Translations under genes and position numbers: made by a program
Assembly (NCBI GenBank): GCA_013349295.1
Contig: DUZW01000017.1
Span: 1 to 64,000 of the forward strand
Origin: Deltaproteobacteria bacterium
GTDB taxonomy: Bacteria; Desulfobacterota; Desulfobulbia; Desulfobulbales; Desulfurivibrionaceae
Direction: 5' to 3'
DNA length: 64,000 bases
Shown here: positions 7,729 through 17,491 of the stretch, piece after piece
Numbering within the stretch: the stretch's first letter is position 1
How the letters are laid out: every line of letters starts with the position of its first letter
Notes under the pieces: generated by a model
The model's database searches: none
Told to the model about the DNA's origin: nothing
What the model saw: only the letters and a program-made list of their open reading frames with translations

Positions 7729-10203
7729 CTAAATCACTATATTGATCAGCTTGTTTTGTACCACAATCACCTTGCGTACAGGTTTTCCTTCCAGGAATTT
7801 TTGCACCTTTTCATCGGCCAGCGCCATCTTTTCAAGGTCAGCATCGTTGGTCCCCGGCGCAACTTGGAGCTGGCTGCGCACCTTTCCCTTTACCTGAACA
7901 ACAATGGTGATCGTATCCTCCATGACCGCTTTGTCATCGTACTCCGGCCAAAGCACTTCGGCAAGGGGGGTGGGGTGTTTTGTCAATTCCCAGAGTTCGG
8001 CGCAAAGATGCGGAACCATGGGGGAGAGCAGGGCAAGCATCGCCTCGATGGCCTTGCGGACCACTGCGGGATCAGGTGCTTCGCCGGTCTCGTTTCCTGT
8101 GAGGCTATACAGGGTGTTGGTCAGCTCCATCACCGCGCTGATGGCGGTGTTGAAATGGAACTTTGCCTCAATATCGGCCCCGAATTTGCGGATGGTCTGA
8201 TGGGTTTTTCGGTGCAAGGCGGAACTTGCCGCATTCATCTCCTGCGGCAAGCCGGAGGCGGGCATCGCAAAGACACCTATGTTTTCATCGACCAGACGAT
8301 ATACCCGGTTTAAAAAACGATAAGCCCCTTCAACCCCCTGATCGCTCCATTCGAGATCCCGTTCCGGAGGGGCGGCAAACAGGCTGAAGAGACGGACCGT
8401 GTCAGCCCCGTATTTTTCCACCAATTCATTGGGGTCAACCACGTTGCCCTTGGATTTGGACATCTTGGTGCCGTCCTTGATGACCATGCCCTGGGTGAGC
8501 AGGTTGGTGAAAGGCTCATCAATGGTAAGGTAGCCGAGATCACGCAGGACCTTGGTGAAGAAACGGGAGTAGAGCAAGTGGAGGATAGCATGTTCCACCC
8601 CGCCGATGTATTGATCCACCGGCAGCCAGTAATTACCTTTTTCTTTATCCATGGGTCCGTCGGTAAAGCGGGGGGAGACGTATCGGGCAAAATACCAGGA
8701 GGACTCGACAAAGGTGTCCATGGTGTCTGTCTCGCGCCTTGCCGGGCCGTTGCAAAGAGGGCAGGTGGTTTGGTAAAAGCTTTCCAGGGTGTGAAGCGGA
8801 GATTTGCCGGATTTGTCGAATTGGACATCGGTGGGCAGGCTGATGGGCAGATCTTTTTCCGGCACCGGCACTACTCCGCAGTGCGCGCAGTGAAGCATGG
8901 GAATGGGGGCGCCCCAGTAACGCTGACGGGAAATACCCCAATCGCGTAAGCGAAAGGTGGTGCGCTGACAGCCGAAGCCGCCTTTTTCCGCCGCCGCAGT
9001 GATTGCACCCTTGGCCTGATCGGAAGGAAGGGTGGTGAATTCCCCGGAGTCAACCATGATGCCGGGACCTTCGTGGGCTTGGGTCATGGTGGCCGGGGCA
9101 AGAGACTCGCCTTCGGGTTGCACCACGACCTTGATTTCAATCCCGTATTTCCTGGCGAACTCAAAATCGCGCTGATCATGGGCAGGTACTGCCATCACCG
9201 CGCCGGTCCCGTACTCCATGAGCACGAAATTGGCGACATATACAGGCAGCCTTGTTCCGGTAAAGGGATTGAGGCAGTAACCTCCGGTGAATACCCCCTC
9301 CTTTTCCATCTCGTCTTCCGGTTTTTGTCTCTGTTTTTCGATTTTGATCCGGGCAACGAATTCCTTGACCGCGTCTTCCTGGGGGGTGCCTCCGCTTAAT
9401 TCAATGGCCAAGGGATGTTCCGGGGCAATGGACATAAAAGTCGCACCAAAGATCGTATCCGGGCGGGTGGTGAAGATGGTAAGCGTTTTTTCGGAGTTTT
9501 CGACCTTGAAATGCATCTCGGCGCCAACGCTCTTGCCTATCCAGTTGCGCTGCATGGTGAGCACTTTTTCCGGCCAGCCCGTAAGCTTGTCGCATCCGGC
9601 CAGCAATTCCTCGGCGTAATCGGTGATCTTGAAGAACCAGCTGTTCATCTCCCGCGGCAGCACGGCATTGTCACAACGCCAGCAAGTGCCGTCAATGACC
9701 TGCTCGTTGGCAAGCACCGTCTGGCAGGTTTCGCACCAGTTGACCGTGGTCACCTTCTGGTAGACCAACCCCTTTTCGTACATCTTGATAAAAAGGAGCT
9801 GTTCCCAGCGATAGTATTTATCGTTGCAGGTGGCTATTTCTCGATCCCAGTCGTAGCTGAATCCCATGCGCTGCAACTGTTTTTTCATGTAATCGATGTT
9901 TTCGTAGGTCCATTTGGCTGGATGGGTGTCGTGCTTGATCGCCGCATTTTCGGCAGGCAGGCCGAAAGCGTCCCAACCCATGGGATGAAGAACGTTAAAG
10001 CCCTTCATCCGCTTGTAGCGGGCCACCACGTCGCCGATGGTATAGTTGCGGACATGGCCCATGTGGATGCGGCCAGAAGGGTAGGGGAACATCTCTAGAA
10101 GATAGTATTTGGGCCGCGCAGGGTCTACGTTTGCCGTGTAAGTGTTGTTCGCCAGCCAGTGGCTGCGCCATTTTTCTTCGATGGCCTTAAAATCGTATTT
10201 CAT
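7729..10203 (-). CDS. leuS: leucyl-tRNA synthetase
   Basis: 824 residues. It charges tRNA-Leu in the cytoplasm. Class I signatures are present: the HIGH-type HMGH at residues 47-50 in [17 protein letters not shown] and the KMSKS loop in [14 protein letters not shown] near residue 580. The CP1 editing domain ([13 protein letters not shown]) and a zinc-ribbon-like Cys pair set (CETC, CWRC) are visible, as is the C-terminal anticodon-binding domain ending LINIVI. No defect is seen. It heads a leuS-lptE unit. Confidence 0.98.
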   Translation of the reverse strand: MKYDFKAIEEKWRSHWLANNTYTANVDPARPKYYLLEMFPYPSGRIHMGHVRNYTIGDVVARYKRMKGFNVLHPMGWDAFGLPAENAAIKHDTHPAKWTYENIDYMKKQLQRMGFSYDWDREIATCNDKYYRWEQLLFIKMYEKGLVYQKVTTVNWCETCQTVLANEQVIDGTCWRCDNAVLPREMNSWFFKITDYAEELLAGCDKLTGWPEKVLTMQRNWIGKSVGAEMHFKVENSEKTLTIFTTRPDTIFGATFMSIAPEHPLAIELSGGTPQEDAVKEFVARIKIEKQRQKPEDEMEKEGVFTGGYCLNPFTGTRLPVYVANFVLMEYGTGAVMAVPAHDQRDFEFARKYGIEIKVVVQPEGESLAPATMTQAHEGPGIMVDSGEFTTLPSDQAKGAITAAAEKGGFGCQRTTFRLRDWGISRQRYWGAPIPMLHCAHCGVVPVPEKDLPISLPTDVQFDKSGKSPLHTLESFYQTTCPLCNGPARRETDTMDTFVESSWYFARYVSPRFTDGPMDKEKGNYWLPVDQYIGGVEHAILHLLYSRFFTKVLRDLGYLTIDEPFTNLLTQGMVIKDGTKMSKSKGNVVDPNELVEKYGADTVRLFSLFAAPPERDLEWSDQGVEGAYRFLNRVYRLVDENIGVFAMPASGLPQEMNAASSALHRKTHQTIRKFGADIEAKFHFNTAISAVMELTNTLYSLTGNETGEAPDPAVVRKAIEAMLALLSPMVPHLCAELWELTKHPTPLAEVLWPEYDDKAVMEDTITIVVQVKGKVRSQLQVAPGTNDADLEKMALADEKVQKFLEGKPVRKVIVVQNKLINIVI

Positions 10204-10253
10204 ATTCGTTGATCCGGTTTTTTGAAGTGCAGAGCCCTACGGGCTCATTTCGG

Positions 10254-11621
10254 TTATTCGGTTGATGGAAAATTATGCTGGGCAAGATTTTCAAAGGAGG
10301 TGAAGCGGTCAAGAAAGGCCAGCTCCACGGTGCCGGTTGGTCCATTACGCTGTTTGCCGATGATGACCTCGGCAATCCCCTTTCTTGGGTTATCTTCCGC
10401 CTTGTTATACACCTCATCCCGATAGATGAAGATGATCAGGTCGGCATCCTGCTCGATTGCACCCGATTCGCGCAGATCGGAAAGCTGTGGTCTTTTGTTG
10501 GGGCGGCTTTCCAGGCTGCGGTTCAGCTGGGAAAGAGCGATAACCGGAATGCTGAGCTCCTTGGCCATGGCCTTGAGGGAGCGGGAGATGTCACTGATTT
10601 CCTGTTCGCGGGACTGTGAGCTTGATTTGCCCCTCATCAATTGCAGGTAATCCACCACCACCATGCCGATGTTGTGTTCGGTTTTCAGGCGCCGGCACTT
10701 GGCCCGCATTTCCAGCACCGTGATGGCCGGGGTGTCGTCAATGTAGATGGGGGCTTCCGAAAGCATGCCCACAGCCCGGGTAAGCTTGGGCCAGTCCTGT
10801 TCCTTGAGAAAGCCGGTCCGTAAGCGTTGGGCGTCAACCCGACTGATGGAACAGAGCATACGCATGCCGAGCTGTTCCTTTGACATCTCAAGGCTGAAGA
10901 TCGCCACCGGAACTTTGTGGAGCAGGGCGGCGTTTTGGACCATGTTGACGGCCAGGGCTGTTTTGCCCATACTGGGACGGCCGGCCAGAATGATAAGGTC
11001 CGAGCGTTGCAAGCCTGCGGTCATCTTATCGAAATCGTGATATTCAGTGGGAACCCCGGTGATGTGTTCCTTGCGCTCGTAAAGCTGCTCGATGTATTTG
11101 AATGTGGTGGACATGACGGTCTTGAGCGAATGGTAGGACTGGCCGCTCTTGGCCCGGGAAATCTCAAAGACGGTTGTTTCAACGTCATCAAGGAGACCGT
11201 CGATATCATCTTGCTCCTCGTAGCAGCGACCGGCAATCTCGGTGCCGGTTTGGATCAGCCTGCGAAGGATGGCTTTTTCTCGGACTATTCTGGCGTAAAA
11301 GGCGATGTTCGCGGCAACCGGTACGATGTCGGTGAGGGTGGCAAGATAGGTGGGGCCGCCAATCGCCTCAAACCTGTTGTTGTCTTTCAGCAGGTTTGAA
11401 ACGGTGATGAGGTCAAGGGGTTCGCCACGGTCGAACAGGGTGATCATGGCGGAAAAAATGTGTTTATGTGCGTCGCGGTAAAAGTCTTCTTCGGTGAGAA
11501 TTTCTGCCGCCTTGGGCATGGCTCCCTGTTGCAGCATGATTGAGCCGAGAACGCATTGTTCGGCCTCAAGATTCTGCGGGGGCAGACGGTGGGTGGTGGA
11601 AGGGCCTGGTCCGGATTCCAT
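10254..11621 (-). CDS. dnaB: replicative DNA helicase
   Basis: 455 residues. DnaB is the hexameric 5'-3' helicase of the replisome. The N-terminal primase-interacting domain (PPQNLEAEQCVLGSIML) is followed by the RecA-like domain with Walker A GRPSMGKTA at residues 213-221, VVVDYLQLM (Walker B) and SQLNRSLESRPNKRPQLSDLRESGAIEQDAD. It is the last gene of the rpsF-rpsR-DUF2232-rplI-dnaB run. No strong ribosome binding site is seen before the ATG at 11621. There is no intein, although dnaB is a common intein host. Confidence 0.97.
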   Translation of the reverse strand: MESGPGPSTTHRLPPQNLEAEQCVLGSIMLQQGAMPKAAEILTEEDFYRDAHKHIFSAMITLFDRGEPLDLITVSNLLKDNNRFEAIGGPTYLATLTDIVPVAANIAFYARIVREKAILRRLIQTGTEIAGRCYEEQDDIDGLLDDVETTVFEISRAKSGQSYHSLKTVMSTTFKYIEQLYERKEHITGVPTEYHDFDKMTAGLQRSDLIILAGRPSMGKTALAVNMVQNAALLHKVPVAIFSLEMSKEQLGMRMLCSISRVDAQRLRTGFLKEQDWPKLTRAVGMLSEAPIYIDDTPAITVLEMRAKCRRLKTEHNIGMVVVDYLQLMRGKSSSQSREQEISDISRSLKAMAKELSIPVIALSQLNRSLESRPNKRPQLSDLRESGAIEQDADLIIFIYRDEVYNKAEDNPRKGIAEVIIGKQRNGPTGTVELAFLDRFTSFENLAQHNFPSTE

Positions 11622-11645
11622 GGATTATCGTTGGCTGTAATGGAG

Positions 11646-11665
11646 GGGGGCAGAGTTCTGCCCCC
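11646..11665 (-). repeat. perfect hairpin between rplI and dnaB
   Basis: GGGGGCAGA (11646-11654) and TCTGCCCCC (11657-11665) form a nine-base-pair GC-rich stem with almost no loop. There is no T run after it on the minus strand, so it is not an obvious terminator. It may adjust dnaB expression relative to the ribosomal protein genes, or protect the upstream message. Confidence 0.5.
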
Positions 11666-11764
11666 ATTCGTTTATCCTGCGTTCTTCCAAGGCCAAAGCA
11701 ATGGGATGGACGATGCGGCTAACGCGCCGTGGCCCAGATCTGTCTTCTGCTTGTGGACTAGGAA

Positions 11765-12217
11765 TTATTCCGCGGTCAGGGGAACGATTTCCACCGTGAT
11801 TTCCGCAGATATCTGGTAGCCGATCTTCACCGGCACCATGGTGACTCCCAGGGTCTTGATCGGCTCTTCAAGAACGATCTTTTTCTTGTCGATTTCAATG
11901 CCCAGTGCGGCCAGCTTTTCAGCAATGTCAGCGGAAGTGATGGAGCCATAAAGTTTATTGTCATCCCCGGAACGATGGGCAATGACCACCGTGGCTCCAG
12001 CCACTTTCTTGGCCAGGGATTCCGCTTCGTCACGCTGTTTTTTCTTCCTTGCCACAATGGCAGCCTTTTCCTTTTCCAGGGTGGTAAGGTTTGCCTTGGT
12101 GGCAGGCACGGCAAGAAGACGGGGAATCAGGAAGTTGCGGCCGTAGCCGTCCCTTACCTTAACAACATCGCCTTCCTCGCCAAGAGTATCAATGGTTTCT
12201 TTTAAAATGAGTTCCAT
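11765..12217 (-). CDS. rplI: 50S ribosomal protein L9
   Basis: 150 residues. The N-terminal MELILKETIDTLGEEGDVVKVRDGYGRNFLIPR is the L9 signature (given here only as recognisable blocks: KETIDTLGEEG, GYGRNFLIP). A long connecting helix rich in Lys/Glu (residues about 45-75) leads to the C-terminal rRNA-binding domain. The ATG at 12217 has GGAGG 7 nt upstream. It sits between the DUF2232 membrane protein and dnaB, the usual order in this group. Confidence 0.97.
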   Translation of the reverse strand: MELILKETIDTLGEEGDVVKVRDGYGRNFLIPRLLAVPATKANLTTLEKEKAAIVARKKKQRDEAESLAKKVAGATVVIAHRSGDDNKLYGSITSADIAEKLAALGIEIDKKKIVLEEPIKTLGVTMVPVKIGYQISAEITVEIVPLTAE

Positions 12218-12393
12218 GTTCTACCTCCGGTTGAACCCAGGCTTTGCCGGGATTCATTATTTCTGAAAAATGAAGACTCTGAAAAAGTCTCCAGTTTCAT
12301 TGTGTGTTTATTTGGAAGCCCTTTCTGTTGCTTTCGTCACCGTTAGCAACTGCTACGGCTCCTTATACCGTTCTGGTCATCCAGATGACGACA

Positions 12394-13368
12394 TTATATT
12401 GATGTGTCGTCCATATCATTTTTAAGCCGTGGCTTCCGGAAGTCAACCCAGACATCAGCCAGGCCAAGCGCGGCGACAAAACCGAGCCCGTAAACCTGCA
12501 AAAACAGCAGGGTGTATGTAATTGCCTTGATCGCCAGCGGCAGCGACCATTTTCGCATCATGCTCGAAACAACCGCCAACCCTTGCGAAAGATAAAGTAT
12601 CGCAAGGACCAAGCCTGCATTCAAGCCCAAGGTGTTGAGCTTTTCATTGGGTACAAGAAGTGCGAGGCCTGTCATTATTACCGGCCAGACCAGCACTTCC
12701 GGGATTCGCCAGTTTTTCAACTCTTCCCGGTTTGTCCGTGAGGGCTCTCTTTTCTGCAACAGCCATTGGCCGATAACGGTGTTCAGCCAGACAGTGCAGA
12801 TGATCGAGGAGAGAAGCAAGGCAGGGAAAAGCCTTACCACCTGTTCCCTGAGCTGTGAGATGAAGACCTTGATTTCTTCAAGATCAGCAGCCGGAAAATG
12901 ACCTGCATCACGGTACAGGGCAAATGTTGCCTCAAACCCTTTATCCAGACTCTGTTGCAACTCAAGATAAGGGTTAGTATGGGTTGCCATGCCGACCAGC
13001 CAACCCGTGACCAGCCAAACAAAAACAAGATATCCTACACTTGTTATCCCCGAGCGCTGTGTCGATTCATTTTCCCTGTATCCCCTGGCAAGGATAAGGC
13101 CAACAGGCAGGAGAGTCAGGGAGAAAAGCAAGCCGGGCAAGGTTCCGGTCCATAAAGTCATGCCAGCAGCAATGGCCAAGGCCCAAGCAATAATAATCGA
13201 GCCCTGGTTTCGGTCGTAAATGCTCAGGAAATAGTATACAGGCAAAGGTGTCAGGCAATGGAGCCATTCAAGGCCGGCCAAAATAGCCGGTATCGTAAAA
13301 ACGAGGGCCGTGACGGCGATAGCCCCAAATGTCTCTGTTTGCCTGCTTGATCCTGTGCGCAATAACAC
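12394..13368 (-). CDS. DUF2232 (YybS-like) multi-pass membrane protein
   Basis: 324 residues with about eight hydrophobic segments spread over the length, for example VTALVFTIPAILAGLEWL, LPVYYFLSIY, GLLFSLTLLPVGLIL, SVGYLVFVWLVTGWLVG and the C-terminal AITYTLLFLQVYGLGFVAAL. The family is found next to rpsR/rplI in many bacteria and its function is not established. The start is a GTG at 13368 with AGGA close upstream. It lies 21 nt after rpsR, so it belongs to the ribosomal protein operon. The family name is from general resemblance plus context. Confidence 0.82.
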   Translation of the reverse strand: MLLRTGSSRQTETFGAIAVTALVFTIPAILAGLEWLHCLTPLPVYYFLSIYDRNQGSIIIAWALAIAAGMTLWTGTLPGLLFSLTLLPVGLILARGYRENESTQRSGITSVGYLVFVWLVTGWLVGMATHTNPYLELQQSLDKGFEATFALYRDAGHFPAADLEEIKVFISQLREQVVRLFPALLLSSIICTVWLNTVIGQWLLQKREPSRTNREELKNWRIPEVLVWPVIMTGLALLVPNEKLNTLGLNAGLVLAILYLSQGLAVVSSMMRKWSLPLAIKAITYTLLFLQVYGLGFVAALGLADVWVDFRKPRLKNDMDDTSI

Positions 13369-13389
13369 GATTCCTGATTGGTTCCGATT

Positions 13390-13632
13390 CTACAGCTGGG
13401 TCTGTCCGGCATAAGGTAACAGGGCAATCTGGCGAGCACGCTTGATAGCTTCGGTGAGCTGCCTCTGGTGATGGGCACAGTTGCCATAGATGCGACGAGG
13501 TATGATCTTGCCGCGTTCCGTTACGAAATTGCGCAGGGTTTTGACATCCTTATAATCAATCATCAGACTCTTGTCCGTGCAGAAACGACAAACCTTGCGA
13601 CGGTTGAAAATCTTCTTTTTCTTGATAACCAT
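13390..13632 (-). CDS. rpsR: 30S ribosomal protein S18
   Basis: 80 residues from the ATG at 13632, which has GAGG 10 nt upstream; a longer in-frame start at 13674 would add an atypical leader. The typical S18 pattern is seen: basic N terminus [47 protein letters not shown]. The Cys residues of the RKVCRFC block mark the zinc-binding (C+) form of S18, completed by NCAHH. Part of the rpsF-rpsR operon. Confidence 0.96.
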   Translation of the reverse strand: MVIKKKKIFNRRKVCRFCTDKSLMIDYKDVKTLRNFVTERGKIIPRRIYGNCAHHQRQLTEAIKRARQIALLPYAGQTQL

Positions 13633-13692
13633 GTTTTCTTTCCTCTCTGCTGGTTCGATATATGTACAGTTCAATCGCGATGGGCGAAAAAA

Positions 13693-14061
13693 CTATTCAG
13701 AGGCTTCGTCTGTAAGTGCAGGAGTGGCTTCCAGCTCTTCTGCATCTTCTGTTTTGGGCGCATCCGGGGTAAAGACATCCTGGGTTTTTACCGTCATAAA
13801 CTTCAGGACACGGTCATCAATCCGGATGAGGCGTTCCATTTCCTTGACACCATCAGGCAGCCCCGCATATTCGACATAGAGGAAATCGCCCTGGGTTTCC
13901 TTCTTGATGGGGTATGCCAATTTTTTCAGGCCCCATCTGTCAGTCCTCACGATGGATCCGTTAAAACCTTCGATTGTTCCGGTTACTTTGTCGGAAACCG
14001 CAGAAAATTCTGTATCTCCGGCCCCCGGTCTGACAATAACTATTGTCTCGTACCTGCGCAT
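13693..14061 (-). CDS. rpsF: 30S ribosomal protein S6
   Basis: 122 residues from the ATG at 14061, which has an excellent AAGGAGG site 6 nt upstream; the open frame continues upstream but that part is not S6-like. MRRYETIVIVRPG, the WGLKKLAYPIKKETQG block and YVEY are diagnostic. The C terminus has an acidic extension (EDAEELEATPALTDEASE) as in many bacteria. It is the first gene of rpsF-rpsR-DUF2232-rplI-dnaB and lies about 120 nt after mazG. Confidence 0.97.
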   Translation of the reverse strand: MRRYETIVIVRPGAGDTEFSAVSDKVTGTIEGFNGSIVRTDRWGLKKLAYPIKKETQGDFLYVEYAGLPDGVKEMERLIRIDDRVLKFMTVKTQDVFTPDAPKTEDAEELEATPALTDEASE

Positions 14062-14182
14062 TGCTTCCTCCTTGTGGTCATTTGGCCCTTGCTTTTTGCG
14101 TTTCATGCGAAGAGCAAGGAGGTATGTGGGAAAAAAATAGTAAAAAAACAATCGCGATTGATAGCAATTATCCTTTTGTTTG

Positions 14183-14992
14183 TCAATCGTTTTCTGGAGA
14201 TGATTCCCCTTGGGTTTTGGCCCGTTGCCAGATCGCCAGGAGGGTGTCGGAGTCAAGGTCAACAAGCTGCATTCCTTGTCCCGCTATGATTTTTTCAAGG
14301 GTTTGAAAACGGGTTGTGAACTTGCTCGTTGCATCATGCAGAGCGTCTTCCCCATCGATATCCGCTTTTCTCGCCACGACCGTAAGGGCAAAAAGGAGGT
14401 CGCCAAATTCTTCCCTGATGTGTTCGCGCGTTCCGTTGGCGAAGGCGTCCTGCAGTTCCTCGAATTCTTCCGCAAGTTTTCCCATGGCGCCGGAAAGATC
14501 CGGCCAGTCAAAGCCCTCCCTGGCGACCCGGTCTGCCACCCGTTGAGCCCTGCGCAGGGCAGGCAGGCTTTTGGGGATGGAGTCCAGAGGGTGTCGGGGT
14601 TGCCCTTTCTCTTTGTTTTCCTGGTTTTTTATTGTCTGCCACTGTTGGCGAAGTTCTTGCTCAGAGTCTATCGTTTCGCTGCCGAACACATGGGGATGGC
14701 GACGAATCATTTTGGTGGAAATGGCGTCGATTACATCACTTAGATTAAAGAGGTTTTTTTCCTGGTAGAGATTGTTGAGAAAAATTACCTGGAAAAGGAG
14801 ATCTCCAAGTTCCTCGCAGATGTGGCTTGGGTTGTTGTCGTTTATTGCTTCGAGCAGTTCGTGGGTTTCCTCTATAAGATACTGCTTGAAGGTCTGGGGG
14901 GTTTGCTTTTTGTCCCAAGGGCATCCGTCTGGAGCCCGGAGGCGGTTGATGATCTCAAGGAGAGCAAGGAATTTTTCCGCAGTGCGTGTCAT
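14183..14992 (-). CDS. mazG: nucleoside triphosphate pyrophosphohydrolase MazG
   Basis: 269 residues from the ATG at 14992, where similarity to MazG begins; no clear ribosome binding site precedes it. MazG hydrolyses NTPs and dNTPs to monophosphates and pyrophosphate. Two MazG domains are seen: the first with CPWDKKQTPQTFKQYLIEE, EETHELLEA and EELGDLLFQV metal-binding glutamates, the second with EEFEELQDAF and EEFGDLLFALTVVAR. The two-domain layout is the long E. coli-like form. Upstream lies a 500-nt stretch without genes. Confidence 0.94.
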   Translation of the reverse strand: MTRTAEKFLALLEIINRLRAPDGCPWDKKQTPQTFKQYLIEETHELLEAINDNNPSHICEELGDLLFQVIFLNNLYQEKNLFNLSDVIDAISTKMIRRHPHVFGSETIDSEQELRQQWQTIKNQENKEKGQPRHPLDSIPKSLPALRRAQRVADRVAREGFDWPDLSGAMGKLAEEFEELQDAFANGTREHIREEFGDLLFALTVVARKADIDGEDALHDATSKFTTRFQTLEKIIAGQGMQLVDLDSDTLLAIWQRAKTQGESSPEND

Positions 14993-15509
14993 GGGTCTGT
15001 CATCTTTGAAAATAAAATTAAGTGGGCGTGACGGCAAACGTGCCGGGCAGCGACCGCTGTCCACCGCACATTTCGTGATTGTGGAGTTCAGTCTGTTTGA
15101 TTGTATGTTATACCAGTTGCTCGCCCCAAAAAAGATCTTATATACCAGCTCCTGGTGAGAAAGAGAAGAAGTCTGCGGCATATAGGGCAGTATTTGAGAA
15201 TTTAAAAAAACGGTGCGGAGAAGATTGCAACTGTAGGTGTAACTATTAGGTAATATTGTGGTTTCTCGTTACGTGCCATGATTGCGTTAAATTTTTAAAA
15301 AACAGTTGCCTGCTACGACTTGCAAAAAGATCATTAATTGGATATAAATGAAAAGCTTCACTTTGAGAATCCCGTCGTTTCTTCGTTCTTATCAGTGCAT
15401 TGTGTTAAAAAAAAATGGTGTTTGGCGCAGGGGGGGGCCGTGTTGCCAACGAAATAGTTGGACATGGCATTTTATTGGTTGGTTTTGAACCTGTGCGAGG
15501 TGAGTGGTC
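14993..15509. other. gene-poor intergenic stretch
   Basis: About 500 nt between the divergently oriented mazG and AP2-like genes. It is AT-rich, with runs of A and one run of G near 15429. I see a candidate promoter for the AP2-like gene and nothing else that I can support: no tRNA, no convincing open frame and no repeat family. Confidence 0.6.
15320..15348 (+). promoter_or_regulatory. candidate sigma-70 promoter of the AP2-like gene
   Basis: TTGCAA (15320-15325) and TATAAA (15343-15348) are 17 nt apart. The predicted 5' leader of the AP2-like gene would be about 155 nt. Confidence 0.5.
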
Positions 15510-15938
15510 ATGGCAAAGAAAGTTATACTTGAAAAACACAAGGATGTTGCGCGGATTGATCAGGAAGACAAGCGGACACATGGTTGGTATGTCCGGGTTC
15601 GTTTTCAGGGGACAACGCATTCGAAGTTTTTTTCCGATGGCAAATGCGGCGGACGCTACTCAAGTCTGCTTGCAGCCCTTACTTGGCGCGATGCCATGGA
15701 AAAAAAGATAGGCAAGATTCGAACCGACAAGCATCTTGTCACGGTAAGCAATACCACCACCGGTGTTGTCGGTGTGCGATTTAACGAGAAGTTGAACCGC
15801 TATGAAGTGAGCTGGGTGAATCGTGTCGGCAAACAGGGTAAGACTTCTGTTTCCGTGAATAAAAATGGAAAGGAAAAGGCATTTCAGATTGCCTGTGAGA
15901 TCCGGAAAGTAAAAGAAGCGGAGCGGCTTAGCGCCTAA
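15510..15938 (+). CDS. protein with two AP2/ERF-like repeats
   Basis: 142 residues from the ATG at 15510, with GAGG 9 nt upstream. The protein consists of two similar basic modules. The first (about residues 24-69) has GWYVRVRFQGTTHSKFFSD, then SLLAALTWRDAMEK. The second (about 86-140) has GVVGVRFNEKLNRYEVSWV, KQGKTSVSVNKNGKEKA and AFQIACEIRK. Each has three beta strands followed by an Ala-rich helix with a conserved Arg, the pattern of bacterial AP2 domains that bind DNA and are often linked to homing endonucleases or mobile elements. A DNA-binding role is inference. It is monocistronic, with its own likely promoter. Confidence 0.6.
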   Translation: MAKKVILEKHKDVARIDQEDKRTHGWYVRVRFQGTTHSKFFSDGKCGGRYSSLLAALTWRDAMEKKIGKIRTDKHLVTVSNTTTGVVGVRFNEKLNRYEVSWVNRVGKQGKTSVSVNKNGKEKAFQIACEIRKVKEAERLSA

Positions 15939-16017
15939 CTGGGGGGTAAGCCTGCTTTTCGACTGCCAGTGCGCGTGTTTCGTTCCGGGCAGAGTTATTG
16001 CTCTGGTTTGGCGTGTG

Positions 16018-16689
16018 TTATGATGATTGTATGGGGTCCAGCAATGAACACAGTTCCATCGGCGCGGAAAGCAAGGCTTGGGCTCCATTTTTTTTCAGCT
16101 CGTCTGCGGTGCGAAAACCCCAAAGTGCCCCGATAGCAAACATCTGCGCAGCCCGTGCTGTTTGCATGTCGGTATTGGTGTCGCCTACATAGAGAAAATC
16201 CGTTGGTTCTCGATCCAGCAGGTTGGCGATGCGTAATGCCCCTGTAGGATCTGGTTTTTTGGCGATTGTTGCTCTTGCTCCTGCGACTGCTGCAAAATGC
16301 CAGTCCGGCAAAAGCGTCCTGACGACCTCTTGGGTTAACTCTTCTGCCTTGTTCGACAGGATTGCCATCTGTATTCCTCGGGTTGTAAGTGCATCGAGTA
16401 ATTGGGCAATGCCTGGATAAGGTCTTGTCGTGTCTGCCCAGTGCAAGGCGTATTCCTGCCGCATCTTGGTGACGCAGTCCTGAACCATCTCGTCTTGTTG
16501 ATTTTCGGCAGGCAGGGCTCGCTGGACCAGTCTGGTAATTCCATCTCCGACAAAATAACGGTAGGCTTGGACTGGGTGGGAAGGAAGTCCCTGCCTGATC
16601 AGGACACGATTCATCGAATCCGCCAGATCGGCGAGGCTGTCAACGAGAGTGCCGTCCAAATCAAAAAGCACGCATTTTTGGCGAGTCAT
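16018..16689 (-). CDS. gph: HAD-family phosphatase, phosphoglycolate phosphatase-like
   Basis: 223 residues from the ATG at 16689, 16 nt after the stop of the receiver gene. The HAD motifs are complete: FDLDGTLVDS with nucleophile Asp10 and acid/base Asp12, LSNKAEE (motif II), KKPDP (motif III Lys) and VGDTNTDMQTARAA (motif IV). The cap domain is the alpha-helical type of phosphoglycolate phosphatases, which remove the phosphate from 2-phosphoglycolate arising from DNA repair. Specificity among Gph, PpaX and beta-phosphoglucomutase-like enzymes is uncertain from sequence alone. Confidence 0.8.
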   Translation of the reverse strand: MTRQKCVLFDLDGTLVDSLADLADSMNRVLIRQGLPSHPVQAYRYFVGDGITRLVQRALPAENQQDEMVQDCVTKMRQEYALHWADTTRPYPGIAQLLDALTTRGIQMAILSNKAEELTQEVVRTLLPDWHFAAVAGARATIAKKPDPTGALRIANLLDREPTDFLYVGDTNTDMQTARAAQMFAIGALWGFRTADELKKNGAQALLSAPMELCSLLDPIQSS

Positions 16690-16705
16690 GGCGGCGAGGG
16701 TGCTC

Positions 16706-17167
16706 TTATTTGGCGGCACCGGCTTTGATCTCAGCCAGTAAAGCCAATATCCGCAGGCCAACGCCCAGCCTTGCCCGAAGCAGCGAGGGCTTGGCTGGTT
16801 TGATCAGGTAGTCGTCCGCCCCGCCTTCCAGGGCAAGGACTTGTTCTTCAATGGAGCTGCGGGCGCTGAAGATGACAGTGTATACATATGGCCCATTCGT
16901 GCGCATCCGTATGCGTTGGCAGACCTGCATGCCGCTGAGGCCCGGGATATTCCAGTCCAAGATGGCAAGAGTTATGCTTGGGTCGGTTTCAAGGGTGTTC
17001 CAAGCGGTGTCGCCATTGTCGGCTTCTATCGGTTCGTAGCCCCACTTTACCAGAAAATTATTCAAGCCTTTGCGCACCACGGGGTTGTCCTCCGCGACCA
17101 GGACTTTGTGGCGTTTGGCGGCCTTGGGGATTTTTGGCGCCTCTTCTGCGGTTTCTTTTTCTTTCAT
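16706..17167 (-). CDS. single-domain response regulator
   Basis: 153 residues: a short charged N-terminal tail rich in Lys, Glu and Pro, then one receiver domain. The acidic pocket is VAEDN (Glu26, Asp27), the phosphoacceptor is Asp71 in LAILDWNIPGLSG, and the conserved Lys is in DDYLIKPAKP. There is no output domain, so it probably works through protein contacts or as a phosphorelay partner. No kinase is adjacent. The HAD phosphatase follows after 16 nt on the same strand. Confidence 0.88.
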   Translation of the reverse strand: MKEKETAEEAPKIPKAAKRHKVLVAEDNPVVRKGLNNFLVKWGYEPIEADNGDTAWNTLETDPSITLAILDWNIPGLSGMQVCQRIRMRTNGPYVYTVIFSARSSIEEQVLALEGGADDYLIKPAKPSLLRARLGVGLRILALLAEIKAGAAK

Positions 17168-17364
17168 GGGATGCGCTCAACTGTTGATCAGTTTTTTTCC
17201 TTCAATGGAAATTAAGTCTTTTATGAATTGTTACATAAAAATGGGATGCGGAGCAAGACAAAACCGGGGAAGGGCCGTGTTCGTGAAACTTATTGTGTAA
17301 TATCAGTTTGTTGTGTCTCGGTGCGGCAAGTGGCATGATTGTCTTTGTCTGTGCGTCTTTCCTC

Positions 17365-17393
17365 TTGACTCTCTATCTTAATAGCACTATTCT
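17365..17393 (+). promoter_or_regulatory. sigma-70 promoter of ppaC
   Basis: TTGACT (17365-17370) and TATTCT (17388-17393) are separated by 17 nt. The leader to the start codon would be about 90 nt. It lies in the 324-nt gap between the divergent receiver gene and ppaC. Confidence 0.6.
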
Positions 17394-17491
17394 TTGCGAG
17401 TTTTAGTAGCCGTAAGGTATTGAGCATTCAGTAGGAAGTGAGCATATTTTTGATGTATTTGATTCATTAAAAAATTTTAAGGAGGATCACC

